Positions 22,301 through 30,645 of a stretch of DNA of 64,000 nucleotides are shown here, one piece after another (the first letter of the stretch is position 1; each line of letters opens with the position of its first letter). The position numbers and the translations under genes were made by a program. The notes beneath the pieces were generated by a model that saw only the letters and a list, made by a program, of their open reading frames with translations, was not told where the DNA came from and searched no databases. Origin of the DNA: Sediminibacterium sp. C3 (GTDB taxonomy: Bacteria; Bacteroidota; Bacteroidia; Chitinophagales; Chitinophagaceae); assembly GCF_000508085.1 (NCBI RefSeq), contig NZ_KI669560.1, forward strand, positions 1,446,964 to 1,510,963, in the 5' to 3' direction.

Positions 22301-23477
22301 ATACAACCATTTTTAATTCATTTCTGTCAACGGCTGAGTTGTCTGGTTTTACTCCATCCAATACACCCCCAACATAAATGGCGCCTCTGTAATATTTAAC
22401 TGCAAAAGGTCTGAAACTACTATTGCCTTCTGTTACAGGGAAAGTATTATAAGATACAATTTGAGAGGCTAAAGTTGGGGCTGTTCCGTTCGCGCCAATT
22501 TCCACTCTCCACAATTTTCTGTCATTCAAATTAATCAGGTATAAATAACGACCATCATCTGAAATAGTCATACCTCCGATACCTTTTTTACCAACTTCTG
22601 TAAAAGCCAATGCATCATAGTTGGCTGATCTGATATCGTTATCTCCTGGATTGAAATTTCTACCAGGTATATCGCCCGCATCAAATGCAGGGTTAATTGC
22701 TTTTAAGTCAACAAAACTGGTTGTGTTCGATTTGTTCGTTGTTGATTTGGCATTGTTGGTAACATAGATTCCATTCATTCCAAGAGGCCCCATAGAAACA
22801 TGGCGTTTTACAAATGCTGCATAGAAGAGTTTATTGGCCTGTCTGCTATAGGCTGTTGCCCAAACCGAACCTATTTGTCCCATATCTGCTAAAACATTGG
22901 CCGCAGCAACACCGTCATAATTAAAAGCATAGCTGGCATCGTTATTAGCTGCGTTAAACCAGTCTCCATTACTTATTCTGTTGTTTCCGTTCGTATAAGT
23001 AGGTACAATGATTCTTGCGTTCAAATTGTCTATATAGTCGCCAGGATAGTTAATTCCAAAATCTGCATTGGTTGCAGGTGCAGTTACAAATTGAACAGAG
23101 GTTTTATTGTTTGCACCAGAAGCAGCAGGGAAATCAACTGCATTCCATCCGCTGAATTCAAGTCTTACCTTGGTTGCGGCAGGTATTGTACCAGCAGAAA
23201 AATTATAGATGCCATTTGTGCCTGATGTAGTAGTTCCTAATACGGTGCCCGTTTCATCATAGGCTTTCACAGTGATACCCGCAACTCCCGGCTCATTGTA
23301 AGAAGCTGTGTTGTTCTTAACACCATTAGAGTTGAAATCTCTGTAAACAACACCACTAACCTGAGCATCCAATGATTGCATCAAGCTCAGTGAAAAAAAA
23401 GCGGTGATAACCCAACCCATCATTCGTTGGGATTGCGTTGCTTTTTTGGTTGGTTCAGCTGTGTAAAAACGACTCAT
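19317..23477 (-). CDS. Large T9SS-exported surface protein with SdrD_B-like domains
   Basis: A 1386-residue secreted protein. A signal peptide ends near residue 39 (QSLDAQ). An SdrD_B-like/collagen-binding B fold follows at about 40-140 ([12 protein letters not shown], then [14 protein letters not shown]). The long middle part (about 150-650) resembles a beta-propeller-type region. A second SdrD_B domain ([19 protein letters not shown], a calcium-loop motif) lies at about 660-800. From about 820 to the end there is a module shared with the protein at 27997-30483 (starts ESKSLGD; includes YISTPTDI and [14 protein letters not shown]). The last 80 residues form a type A T9SS sorting domain ([15 protein letters not shown]). 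It is probably anchored on the outer membrane surface. Partners and ligand are unknown. It is divergent from the peroxidase operon. Confidence 0.85.
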   Translation of the reverse strand: MSRFYTAEPTKKATQSQRMMGWVITAFFSLSLMQSLDAQVSGVVYRDFNSNGVKNNTASYNEPGVAGITVKAYDETGTVLGTTTSGTNGIYNFSAGTIPAATKVRLEFSGWNAVDFPAASGANNKTSVQFVTAPATNADFGINYPGDYIDNLNARIIVPTYTNGNNRISNGDWFNAANNDASYAFNYDGVAAANVLADMGQIGSVWATAYSRQANKLFYAAFVKRHVSMGPLGMNGIYVTNNAKSTTNKSNTTSFVDLKAINPAFDAGDIPGRNFNPGDNDIRSANYDALAFTEVGKKGIGGMTISDDGRYLYLINLNDRKLWRVEIGANGTAPTLASQIVSYNTFPVTEGNSSFRPFAVKYYRGAIYVGGVLDGVKPDNSAVDRNELKMVVLKVDATATPGTATFTTVLDAPLTYNRRANINTGFNIYHNTDYVDPNGTIPFATTSHGSWHPWARTFTELTVKGNAGTAIYPQPMLTSIEFNPADGSMILGLMDRTGHQTGNQNFALSGSTLYTGNAAGDILKASNNGTYSSFTLENNGSDGSLTSAGAGNGEGPGGGEFYFTDRFRKNEGSALGMGNTASGKLFLDHEETSTGSVLNFPGKELISTAFDPINDWYTGGVRYYNNNNGVATNGKVLYTGNDVSVFGKANGLGDLELITAPAPIEIGNRVWFDADGDGVQDANENGIAGVTVTLVQGATVIATATTDADGNYFFSSDPNGVNTASAIYNISQLQPGGSYIIRIPNATGGSVQTPLSTYELTIINNGGVDADADLRDSDAALNNNDADITITAGVYGENNHTYDFGFVTIGGVGGGGSGGVESKSLGDAIAYRVYNRAVKSEQGPVDYAKLPQPDQYNRYAGASVGTTLKLQDILPTRLSNGYKSYISTPTDIISITNAKEIMSIDFVSNNISKAVAFGTRTVGQVYDHTKAICDRLKGYELISLGTIKVKGHELVQYNLRNNKGEIEYATSFVIGAESGRNNYTLQSNWLNKDYTLEEMMYNIQLWGGSPSLVIEMANDIITRLNNSLPVVAVPNTAGLPNVYFTAGNRLDETVTLTLKNNTAGTSGYLEITDRANEQTTTQVKRTIPFTANANGLSTVTIPTSDLFESSIHLYMNGKLEDQVFMADGAWGLDYNNNTTSVKKFTVTNSNATRNKEDFNVFRNVEVSGTTPDYITVYKLLRAGGVLQDLSAFKSLKFTAAGNTPVIITLVKQSIAKWDDQYNLTLPISTEAKEYAVGIEDFKSSAFSSTIDLKDVNSIVITVVPPTKGKSSDLQLAMSSISFSKEDKNYLNSLKEMSMSAFPNPVTGNKFNVRFRSENTKTLQLKLTDAVTGKVILTKQVNAFRGENIVPVEMNSNEVHKIMILNLDGTGVDNSKYKPIKIMAGKY

Positions 23478-23709
23478 AAAACAGATATTTAGAAATAAGG
23501 TAAAATCACTGATTAAATATTAAACTAAAGGTAGATACAATGCTGGTTTTTTTGCTAAAAATGCCCTAAAATCAAGGCTTTTGGGCGAAAAATACCAACC
23601 GATTTGTAGGAAATTATCCCGCTGGAATATAAAAAAATGGTCATATTTCAAGGGAAGGGTATTTTACAAACCAGATAGGGTGTATTTTTAAAGTTGAAAA
23701 AAACGGAGT
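23478..23709. other. Divergent intergenic region, T9SS protein / peroxidase operon
   Basis: A 232-base gap that must hold both divergent promoters. On the minus strand TACCTTTA (complement of 23526-23533) is a near-match to the -7 consensus about 50 bases before the surface-protein ATG. No clear -33/-7 pair was found for the rightward operon. GGAG at 23705-23708 lies just before its TTG start. No small gene was seen. Confidence 0.5.
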
Positions 23710-24648
23710 TTGTTGTATAATAAAATTTTATTTACCCTGCTTTTTGTCTGGACTACTTTAGGGCCAGTTTGCCTTTATGCGCAACGCGAAATAAAACCTT
23801 GTCAGCAAGAGCCTGCATTTATCAGAACCCTGGGTTTTGATCCGCTTTGGACTGGCTTGAGTACTTCTGAAAAAAAATTGATTGGAATTAGTTTAGTTGT
23901 GTTTGAGAAAAAAAACGGCGAAACTGCACCCAATCCGCAAACGCCTAAACAGGAAATATATCAGCATCCCAGTTGGAGAGAAGCTGGTTATCTTTCTACC
24001 ATCACATTTGACAGGCAGGGAAATGTATATGCCATACCGGCACCATTAATTTCCATGTTGTACAATAAAACAGAAAAGCTAAATACGGTTTATCAGATTA
24101 ATGCAAATACAGGTGAAATGAGCGAATGGATGTCATTGCCTTTTTACGGGAAACCTGGTATCACCAATCCTTTTGGCTTATTGGGAATTACGTATGATTG
24201 TTTGCAGCAAACAATGGCCGTTGGATCAGTTGCAGGATCGGACCGATATAATGAAAGAGGCGTAATTTATTTGCTGGATGTGGAATCAAAAAAAATCACG
24301 GATACGCTGCGGAATATAGACGTTATGGGACTTGCTTTTGCCTTGGATGAAAAAGGGAACAAGCGATTGTATTTTGGAAAAACCAGAACTGGTGAAATAT
24401 ATTCCGTGCAGGTAAACTCGAATGGAAAATGGATTCGTAAATCGAAGCGAAGAGAGTTAACTTTAGAAGGCTATGGGCCTCGTGGTGATGATAAAGCCAG
24501 GAAAATTAAATTCAGTGGCAATCAGATGATAGTTAGCGGAACTGCATTCAATTATAATCTTCAGGCCTCCAGTGAGAAACCCGAAACGGTTTATACATTT
24601 ATCTGGCTCCCTAAAGAGCAGAAATGGGGGCTGATTCAGTATCAGTAA
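23710..24648 (+). CDS. Secreted beta-propeller-like protein, unknown function
   Basis: A protein of about 312 residues with no ATG near its start. Two consecutive TTG codons (23710, 23713) follow an in-frame stop at 23695, and either gives a good signal peptide (LYNKILFTLLFVWTTLG, then CLYAQ). The mature part has repeated strand-turn patterns (TFDRQGNVYAIPAP, YQINANTGEMSEW, GLAFALDEKGNKRLYFG, TGEIYSVQVNSNGKW) like the blades of SMP-30/NHL or DPP-type propellers. I do not recognise a named family. It is the first gene of a four-gene operon with the di-heme protein, the amine-oxidase-like protein and a response regulator, so a role as scaffold or binding partner in the periplasm is possible. 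No catalytic residues can be assigned. Confidence 0.7.
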   Translation: MLYNKILFTLLFVWTTLGPVCLYAQREIKPCQQEPAFIRTLGFDPLWTGLSTSEKKLIGISLVVFEKKNGETAPNPQTPKQEIYQHPSWREAGYLSTITFDRQGNVYAIPAPLISMLYNKTEKLNTVYQINANTGEMSEWMSLPFYGKPGITNPFGLLGITYDCLQQTMAVGSVAGSDRYNERGVIYLLDVESKKITDTLRNIDVMGLAFALDEKGNKRLYFGKTRTGEIYSVQVNSNGKWIRKSKRRELTLEGYGPRGDDKARKIKFSGNQMIVSGTAFNYNLQASSEKPETVYTFIWLPKEQKWGLIQYQ

Positions 24649-24650
24649 AA

Positions 24651-25556
24651 TTGAAGAAAAAGCTTTACATATTGGGTTTAATAATAACCGTGTCTGGTGT
24701 TCTGATGGGTTTGATTAGAACCTCTGTTCATAGCGTTCCATCCACCAGATTGGCGAGGGTTTCACTCGGAAGATTTTTATTTTATGATAACAGGCTTTCC
24801 TATAATCAAACCAAGTCCTGTGTTTCCTGTCATGATCCTAAACTAGCATTCACAGATGGTTACAGAAGATCTGTAGGAGCCGATGGTTATGCAGTTAGGC
24901 ACAATGCACCGTCTTTGCTAAATGCTGTTTACCGGTCTTCACTTACCTGGAAAGATTCAACCGTAAATAGTTTGTATAAACAGCTTCATTTTCCATTTTT
25001 TAATGAACAACCCAAAGAATTGGGATGGACTTTACATGAAACACAAATTTTAAAAAGACTGGCTTCAGTTCCAGTCTACAGTAAACTATTCAGGTTGTCA
25101 TTTCCTTCTGCAAAAAAATGGTTTACAACAGAGCAGATAAAAACAGCCATTGTAGCTTTTGAAGAACAATTGGTTGCTTATGGTTCTGCCTATGATGGGT
25201 ATATAAGAGGGAGTAAAAATGCTTTGAGCTCAGAAGCAGCAAAAGGTTTGTTGGTGTTTAATTCAGCTAAAACGAAATGTAGTAAATGTCATCAGCCGGA
25301 AAGACCATTTCAGTCTGTTCCATCCAGATTTGTGGATGGAATAAAGGTTCCTTCTTTGCGTAATATTTGGTTAACGGGTCCATATATGCATGATGGCAGA
25401 CTAGATAATCTAGAAGACGTGATTGGCCATTACGAATCTAAATATTCCTTTCAGTTGAATCAATCAGAAAAGCAACAACTGCTTGCTTTTCTCAAGGCAT
25501 TAACAGATACTAGTTATCTTAGCAGAACGGTGTTGCTAAATCCATTTCAATATTAA
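24651..25556 (+). CDS. Di-heme cytochrome c peroxidase / MauG-like protein
   Basis: A protein of about 301 residues with an N-terminal signal or anchor (KKKLYILGLIITVSGVLMG) and two c-type heme sites: CVSCH at Cys57-His61 and CSKCH at Cys210-His214. The family pattern LGRFLFYDNRLSYN before the first heme, the conserved Trp in SSLTWKD, and the C-terminal GPYMHDGR segment identify the CCP/MauG superfamily. Members reduce peroxide or catalyse oxidative protein modification (MauG makes the tryptophylquinone of methylamine dehydrogenase). The choice between these cannot be made from sequence alone. The start is uncertain: ATG 24624 would overlap the upstream gene by 25 bases, whereas TTG 24651 begins three bases after its stop and gives a cleaner leader. 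It lies immediately before the amine-oxidase-like gene. Confidence 0.88.
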   Translation: MKKKLYILGLIITVSGVLMGLIRTSVHSVPSTRLARVSLGRFLFYDNRLSYNQTKSCVSCHDPKLAFTDGYRRSVGADGYAVRHNAPSLLNAVYRSSLTWKDSTVNSLYKQLHFPFFNEQPKELGWTLHETQILKRLASVPVYSKLFRLSFPSAKKWFTTEQIKTAIVAFEEQLVAYGSAYDGYIRGSKNALSSEAAKGLLVFNSAKTKCSKCHQPERPFQSVPSRFVDGIKVPSLRNIWLTGPYMHDGRLDNLEDVIGHYESKYSFQLNQSEKQQLLAFLKALTDTSYLSRTVLLNPFQY

Positions 25557-25562
25557 TTGTAT

Positions 25563-27335
25563 ATGCAAAAGTCTGGACTGATTTTCTTAACGATACTGCT
25601 TGGTTTTTTTCTGTCAGCTGATGCCCAGATAAAAAATACTAAAAATCAAAAAAGCAAAACAAAATCATCCGTTTACCTGAATGAGTACAGAAAGGGATTA
25701 ATGTCACCCACTGTTAAGGATACCCAATCATTTATTATTGCAAGAAAAAAGGAAATTGAAAATATTCTAAAGGATTCTCTCCCTGTAAAATTGTTTCGCG
25801 AAAAGGGGGGAGCGCAGGCTATGCTGGCACAGAAAATTGCCTTGTCTGATGGTTTCTTTACTCGATACCTTTTTGATCTCAAAACGAAAAAGCCATTATG
25901 GAATGAAATTTTTGGAGTTTATCCTGCCAGACCCGGTGATATTAAAAAAGGGATAAAAGCATTGCCCGGAACCCTGATGCGCGTGGAAATGTACAATTAT
26001 GCAAATAATCTCACAACTATTGGGATTGTTGATTTATTTACACAGAAACTAGTGAGTGCCGATCATTATCCGGATATGCAGCCGGATATTCCACAGTCTT
26101 TGATTGAGCTGGCCGAGCAAATTGCAATGAATGCACCGGAAGTAGAAAAGGCACTGGGTTATAAACCCGGGAATCAGAAGCCGGTAATGACCAGTACTAA
26201 AACGGCATTAAATAGAACCAAATGCGAGCGTTCCCAACATTTATGTGTTGCACCCACTTTTATTCAGGGCAATCGGGCGCTTTGGGCAATTGTAGATTTG
26301 ACTGATAATCGGCTTGTAGGATTGCGCTGGACCAATACAGGGGAGGACGGAGCGGTTGTAACAGAGAGAAAACTCCAAAACGAAACCGTTGCAGACTGTT
26401 ATTGTGAAAAAGTAAATACGGTTGAAAAGTACGGATGGAAAATGGATTACTTGTTGACTGCTTCTGACGGACTGGAAATCAGTAATGTTCAGTTTGGCAA
26501 TCAAAAAGTATTGAATAGTGCCAAGCTGGTTGACTGGCATGTAAGTTATTCAGGAACGGACGGATTTGGTTACAGTGATGCCGTTGGCTGTCCTATCTAC
26601 AGTCAGGCAGCTGTAGTGGCTACCGATCCCCCCCGGATTGCAGATATTGTTGAAGGAGATTCTGTTGTTGGATTTATGATTGAGCAGAAATTTTTTTCAG
26701 AGTTATGGCCAGGCCCCTGCAATTATAGTTACTCTCAAAGAAACTTTTTTTATAAGGATGGCAGATTCCGGATTACCTGTGCAAGTATCGGTAGAGGCTG
26801 TGGTAACAATGGTACCTACAGGCCAGTTTTCAGAATTGCATTTGCCGGAAACCAGCAGAACTTCTATGAATATGCTTCCACTGGCTGGAAACAATGGAAT
26901 AAGGAAGGTTGGCAATTACAGCAACCCACTACCCAATATGATTCCAACGGATTTCAGTATAAAATACAAACCAGCCCCTCTCTCAGCTATATGGTAGCAC
27001 CTGGCAATGGGCAGTTTAATGATGGAGGCAAAGGAGACAATGCTTTTGTTTATCTTACTAAGAATCATCTCAATAAGGATGAGGGCAATACCGACCTTGT
27101 AACAATTGGTCCTTGCTGCAATACAGACTTTCAACAGGGACCTGAAAAATTTATTGGTTCCAATCCTGAATCAACTGTAAATACCGATCTTGTTTTTTGG
27201 TATGTGCCTCAAATGAAAAATGATGACAGGCCAGGTTCAAAATATTGCTGGGCCGAAACCTACTATGAAAATGGTGTCTACAAAATAAAAGCGTATCCTT
27301 GCTTTGCGGGGCCAATGTTTGTTCCCCAAAAATAA
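25563..27335 (+). CDS. Secreted copper-amine-oxidase-like protein lacking copper ligands
   Basis: A 590-residue exported protein (signal peptide MQKSGLIFLTILLGFF, cleaved near ADAQ). Its layout matches copper amine oxidases. An N2-like part at about 135-200 contains a DHYPDMQPDIPQ segment and then an E-rich helix. An N3-like part at about 205-270 contains WAIVDLTDNRLVGL. The rest is a catalytic-domain-like beta region containing LLTASDGLEISNVQFG. The stretch CNYSY (Asn387-Tyr388-Ser389-Tyr390) falls where amine oxidases have the topaquinone site NY[DE]Y. The HxH copper motif is replaced (GTYRPVFRI), the third His is absent (WYVPQMKND), and only four His occur in the whole protein. Twelve Cys suggest several disulfides. 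An active Cu enzyme is therefore unlikely; a different cofactor or a binding role is possible. Homology is inferred by eye. Confidence 0.55.
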   Translation: MQKSGLIFLTILLGFFLSADAQIKNTKNQKSKTKSSVYLNEYRKGLMSPTVKDTQSFIIARKKEIENILKDSLPVKLFREKGGAQAMLAQKIALSDGFFTRYLFDLKTKKPLWNEIFGVYPARPGDIKKGIKALPGTLMRVEMYNYANNLTTIGIVDLFTQKLVSADHYPDMQPDIPQSLIELAEQIAMNAPEVEKALGYKPGNQKPVMTSTKTALNRTKCERSQHLCVAPTFIQGNRALWAIVDLTDNRLVGLRWTNTGEDGAVVTERKLQNETVADCYCEKVNTVEKYGWKMDYLLTASDGLEISNVQFGNQKVLNSAKLVDWHVSYSGTDGFGYSDAVGCPIYSQAAVVATDPPRIADIVEGDSVVGFMIEQKFFSELWPGPCNYSYSQRNFFYKDGRFRITCASIGRGCGNNGTYRPVFRIAFAGNQQNFYEYASTGWKQWNKEGWQLQQPTTQYDSNGFQYKIQTSPSLSYMVAPGNGQFNDGGKGDNAFVYLTKNHLNKDEGNTDLVTIGPCCNTDFQQGPEKFIGSNPESTVNTDLVFWYVPQMKNDDRPGSKYCWAETYYENGVYKIKAYPCFAGPMFVPQK

Positions 27336-27356
27336 CTTATATTGTCATTCGTTTAT

Positions 27357-27995
27357 ATGGAAAAAAAGATTCAAATAATGATTGCAGATGATCATCCCCT
27401 TTTTGTAGAGGGATTAAAGATGATTCTGAACAGCAATGATCTTTTGCAGATTTCAGGTATTGCAAATGACGGTAAACAACTCTTGTATCTGCTTACTCAG
27501 CAGCCCGATATTGATTTGATTTTACTGGATGTGAATATGCCCAATCTGAACGGACTGGATACCATTAAGTACATAAAACAGTCATTCGGATCATCCAAAG
27601 TTTTAATGCTTTCTGCCTACAGTGATGAGAAAGTAGTAACTCAGGCAAAACAGGCGGGTGCCGATGGCTATATCCTAAAGAATAGCAGCAAGGATGAGTT
27701 AATGAAAGCTATTATGGATGTGGTGGATGGCAAGCCCCATTTTGATTTACAAAATGAGCCAAACCAGGAAGATGCATTCAAAAAAATGGATTTATTCCTG
27801 CGCAAATACAATTTAACAAAGCGCGAAAAGGAAATTCTTTTGTATTTAAAGCAAACCTATACCAATCAACAGATTGCAGACACTTTGCATTTAAGTATTT
27901 ACACAGTGGAAACGCACCGTAAGAATATAATGCAAAAGCTGCAGTTGAATTCTCCTGCAGCTTTGGTTAAATTTTTAGTAGAATTTAATATCTGA
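27357..27995 (+). CDS. NarL/FixJ-type response regulator
   Basis: A 212-residue two-domain regulator. The receiver domain (1-120) has the acidic pair Asp11-Asp12, phospho-acceptor Asp58 (LLDVNMPNLNG) and the conserved Lys in YILKNSS. The C-terminal LuxR/GerE helix-turn-helix is at about 150-210 (LTKREKEILLYLKQ, then STVETHRKNIM-type recognition helix, here SIYTVETHRKNIM). ATG 27357 is preferred over the upstream TTG. It ends the peroxidase operon, 21 bases after the amine-oxidase-like gene, and probably regulates it or the flanking surface proteins. No cognate histidine kinase is encoded beside it. Its stop is separated by one base from the stop of the convergent T9SS gene. Confidence 0.92.
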   Translation: MEKKIQIMIADDHPLFVEGLKMILNSNDLLQISGIANDGKQLLYLLTQQPDIDLILLDVNMPNLNGLDTIKYIKQSFGSSKVLMLSAYSDEKVVTQAKQAGADGYILKNSSKDELMKAIMDVVDGKPHFDLQNEPNQEDAFKKMDLFLRKYNLTKREKEILLYLKQTYTNQQIADTLHLSIYTVETHRKNIMQKLQLNSPAALVKFLVEFNI

Positions 27996-27996
27996 T

Positions 27997-30483
27997 TTAA
28001 TTCAGAATAAGCTGATTGCTACCATATCTCATTCCAGCTTTTTCAATACTAATTGTGTAAATACCTGCTGCCGGTTTACTATTCAATTGTACAGGAATAA
28101 CATTGTCGCCTTTAATGGATTGAATTACTTTACTGAAAATAGTTTTGCCTGAAGAGGTATTGAAAATTCTTAGCGTATAAGTAGACTCTGTATCAGACCT
28201 GAAAGTGGCATTGAATTTTCCTCCAGTTGCAGGGTTGGGGAATAAATGAATCTTTTGTTGTTTTATATTCTCTACGTATTCTTTTGATTTTTTAGAAAAG
28301 AATATATCGGCAACGGCCCCGTCAATCGTAGTGGTTAATCCTGTTGAATTTTCAAAGGCAAAAACAACTGTAGTTACATCATTGGCATGTATTTTTTCCA
28401 ATGGATCAATTCCAGTAAACTCATCCAGATTAATGGTGTAGTCTGTCAATGTTTTACTTAGTGGAATAGAATAACTATACTGTTCTGCAAAGTTCTTAAT
28501 GGAATATTTTACTAGTGTAATCTTTAGGTTTGCACCCTCTCCCTTGGCTTTAAAGCTCATGGTTTTATAGCTTGTCAGGTCTTGCTGAGCTGCAGCACCT
28601 CTAAGCAATTTATAGGCACTTACATAGCTATCTGTCTTTGCTTTGAACTGTATGTCTCTGAAGACGGGATAGGTATCTGCAAAATTTCTGGCAGTATCAT
28701 TGGTGATACTATATGTTTCAATCACTGTTCTGCTAGAATCAAAGTCTAGGTCCCAGCTTCCGTCACTCATGTAAACCACATCCTGTAGTTTGCCATTGAT
28801 GTACATGGAAATAAGGCTTTCATGTGTATCATTCATCGGGAATGATACATTGGTTTTACCATTTGGATTCAGGGTAAAAGGAATGATTCTTTTGGTTTCT
28901 ATCGGAGAAAGTTCATTGTACTTTTCTTCTACTTCAAAATAGGCATTTGTGAAAGTTGTTTCATTTTCTACCAGTAAATTCACTTTTAAACCATCTCTGT
29001 TTCCATACCGGATATAGGTATTAGGAAGTGGGTTAGGACTAGCCATAGCTTTTACGGGCATTATTTTTTCCAGTTTATCCAAAACGTTCAATGCCATGTC
29101 GATGCATAAATAAGGAGCAACACCCCATACCTGATAATTGAACATAGTGTCTTCGCCAACAAAATCAGCATTCAGCCAGTTACTTTGAAAAGAGAAACTG
29201 TTTCTTCCCGCTTTTTTGCCAATAGAAAAACTCATGGAGTATTCAATATTGCCGTTTTCTTGTTTAAGCTCGTATCTGGTAAAAATAAGGTCACGAAGTT
29301 TGAACTGATCCATGTTTAGCAATACGGCTCCTTTAAGACGATCGCATATTGGTTTGGTATGGTCGTAAACATCACCCAGTGTTTTGGTAGCAAAGGCAAC
29401 AGCCTTACAAGTGTCGTTCTCGGTAAAATCAATAGCCCTTACTTCAACTGCATTTGTGATGCCAGGAATGTCGGTGGGGGTACTTACATAGGCAGTGTAA
29501 GCGCCTTCCGGTATTCTGTCTGGCATAATATCAGCAAGGCCAAGGGGTCTGTTTAAAGACATGCTTCGAATCTGGTTGCTTTCCAGATTCAGTTTTTCCA
29601 TGCGTGCATAATCGACTGGTCCGTTAAGCCCCTGTTTTAGTTTGGTTAAGGTTCTCTTGGCTATTTTATTGCCAAGTCCTTTGCTTTCCAGTCCACCTGT
29701 GTTACCGGAAAAGGATACACCACCATCTTCAGTAAAAATAGGAATGGAATCCAGTCTTTCGGTACAAAGAATAGGGGTAACGGTTGCATAAAACAATAAG
29801 TCATTAAAATCCTGATCACAATCATTGCGATCTCTTAAAATATCTTCAAATCCAATCACCAGGCGGTTGGTCATGGTATCTCTAACGATTACTGTATGTT
29901 GTTTTAATGAATCATTCGACTCCGGATTGAATTCTGGATTGGAATATACTTTCCAATTGCCTTGCTTAACAGAACTGCCATCCCAGCCGTTGGAAATTAA
30001 CACAAATCCAATTTCAGTGTTGGCAGGGAAGTTTCCGAGATATACTTTATCTCCTGCAACCAGGGAGCCACCAAAGCCTTGTTTGGAAGCATTGGGGAAA
30101 ATAATCTTGATATCCTGATTATTAGGAGGGGTACTCGGAGGGTTTCCTTTTGGAAAAGTATAGTATCCTAAAGAGTTCAGATAAGAAGCTCCTTCGTCAA
30201 TAAAACTAATCCAGATATCTGATGGGCAATTGGTCCCGATTGTTTTTACTCTTTCCGGGGCAATTAACAAGGGGTTATATACAGGTACAGGCCTGTACTC
30301 TGGTAAAGTAATATCTATTAAGGTTCTGAAAAATGCACTGACACTGTCACCGGGTGTTACCAGGTAATTGGGTCTTCCACTGGAACTATAAGTTCCCAGG
30401 TAGGTGTAGTTCTGTGCATGAACCTGTCCGGCGCCGGAAATAAGTAACAACGCAATGACAAATGAAAGGATAGGGCGGTTCAT
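27997..30483 (-). CDS. T9SS-exported surface protein with DUF4114 domain
   Basis: An 828-residue secreted protein. ATG 30483 gives a clean signal peptide (MNRPILSFVIALLLISGAG, cleaved at VHAQ); an upstream extension is unlikely. A DUF4114 domain lies at about 155-235 (GFVLISNGWDG, then FEDILRDRNDCDQDFNDL with acidic, calcium-binding-like residues). From about residue 265 (LESKGLG) to the end it matches the C-terminal module of the protein at 19317-23477, including YVSTPTDIPG, VYDHTKPICDRLKG, FQSNWLNADF and YINGKLQD. The protein ends in a type A T9SS sorting domain (LFPNPATGGKFNATF). It is probably displayed on the cell surface. Function is unknown. It is convergent with the peroxidase operon. 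Confidence 0.85.
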   Translation of the reverse strand: MNRPILSFVIALLLISGAGQVHAQNYTYLGTYSSSGRPNYLVTPGDSVSAFFRTLIDITLPEYRPVPVYNPLLIAPERVKTIGTNCPSDIWISFIDEGASYLNSLGYYTFPKGNPPSTPPNNQDIKIIFPNASKQGFGGSLVAGDKVYLGNFPANTEIGFVLISNGWDGSSVKQGNWKVYSNPEFNPESNDSLKQHTVIVRDTMTNRLVIGFEDILRDRNDCDQDFNDLLFYATVTPILCTERLDSIPIFTEDGGVSFSGNTGGLESKGLGNKIAKRTLTKLKQGLNGPVDYARMEKLNLESNQIRSMSLNRPLGLADIMPDRIPEGAYTAYVSTPTDIPGITNAVEVRAIDFTENDTCKAVAFATKTLGDVYDHTKPICDRLKGAVLLNMDQFKLRDLIFTRYELKQENGNIEYSMSFSIGKKAGRNSFSFQSNWLNADFVGEDTMFNYQVWGVAPYLCIDMALNVLDKLEKIMPVKAMASPNPLPNTYIRYGNRDGLKVNLLVENETTFTNAYFEVEEKYNELSPIETKRIIPFTLNPNGKTNVSFPMNDTHESLISMYINGKLQDVVYMSDGSWDLDFDSSRTVIETYSITNDTARNFADTYPVFRDIQFKAKTDSYVSAYKLLRGAAAQQDLTSYKTMSFKAKGEGANLKITLVKYSIKNFAEQYSYSIPLSKTLTDYTINLDEFTGIDPLEKIHANDVTTVVFAFENSTGLTTTIDGAVADIFFSKKSKEYVENIKQQKIHLFPNPATGGKFNATFRSDTESTYTLRIFNTSSGKTIFSKVIQSIKGDNVIPVQLNSKPAAGIYTISIEKAGMRYGSNQLILN

Positions 30484-30645
30484 AACACTAGATTTTAGTA
30501 TAAAATTACTGTATATAGATAGATTCAATACGCTAATAACGTGCCAATAGGCCTAAAACGTATTAAATACCTACTAATTTGTATGTATTTTATTGGGAAA
30601 ACTTCATTCGGAGACTAAGCCTTCGTTTTGTACCTTCGCAGCATT

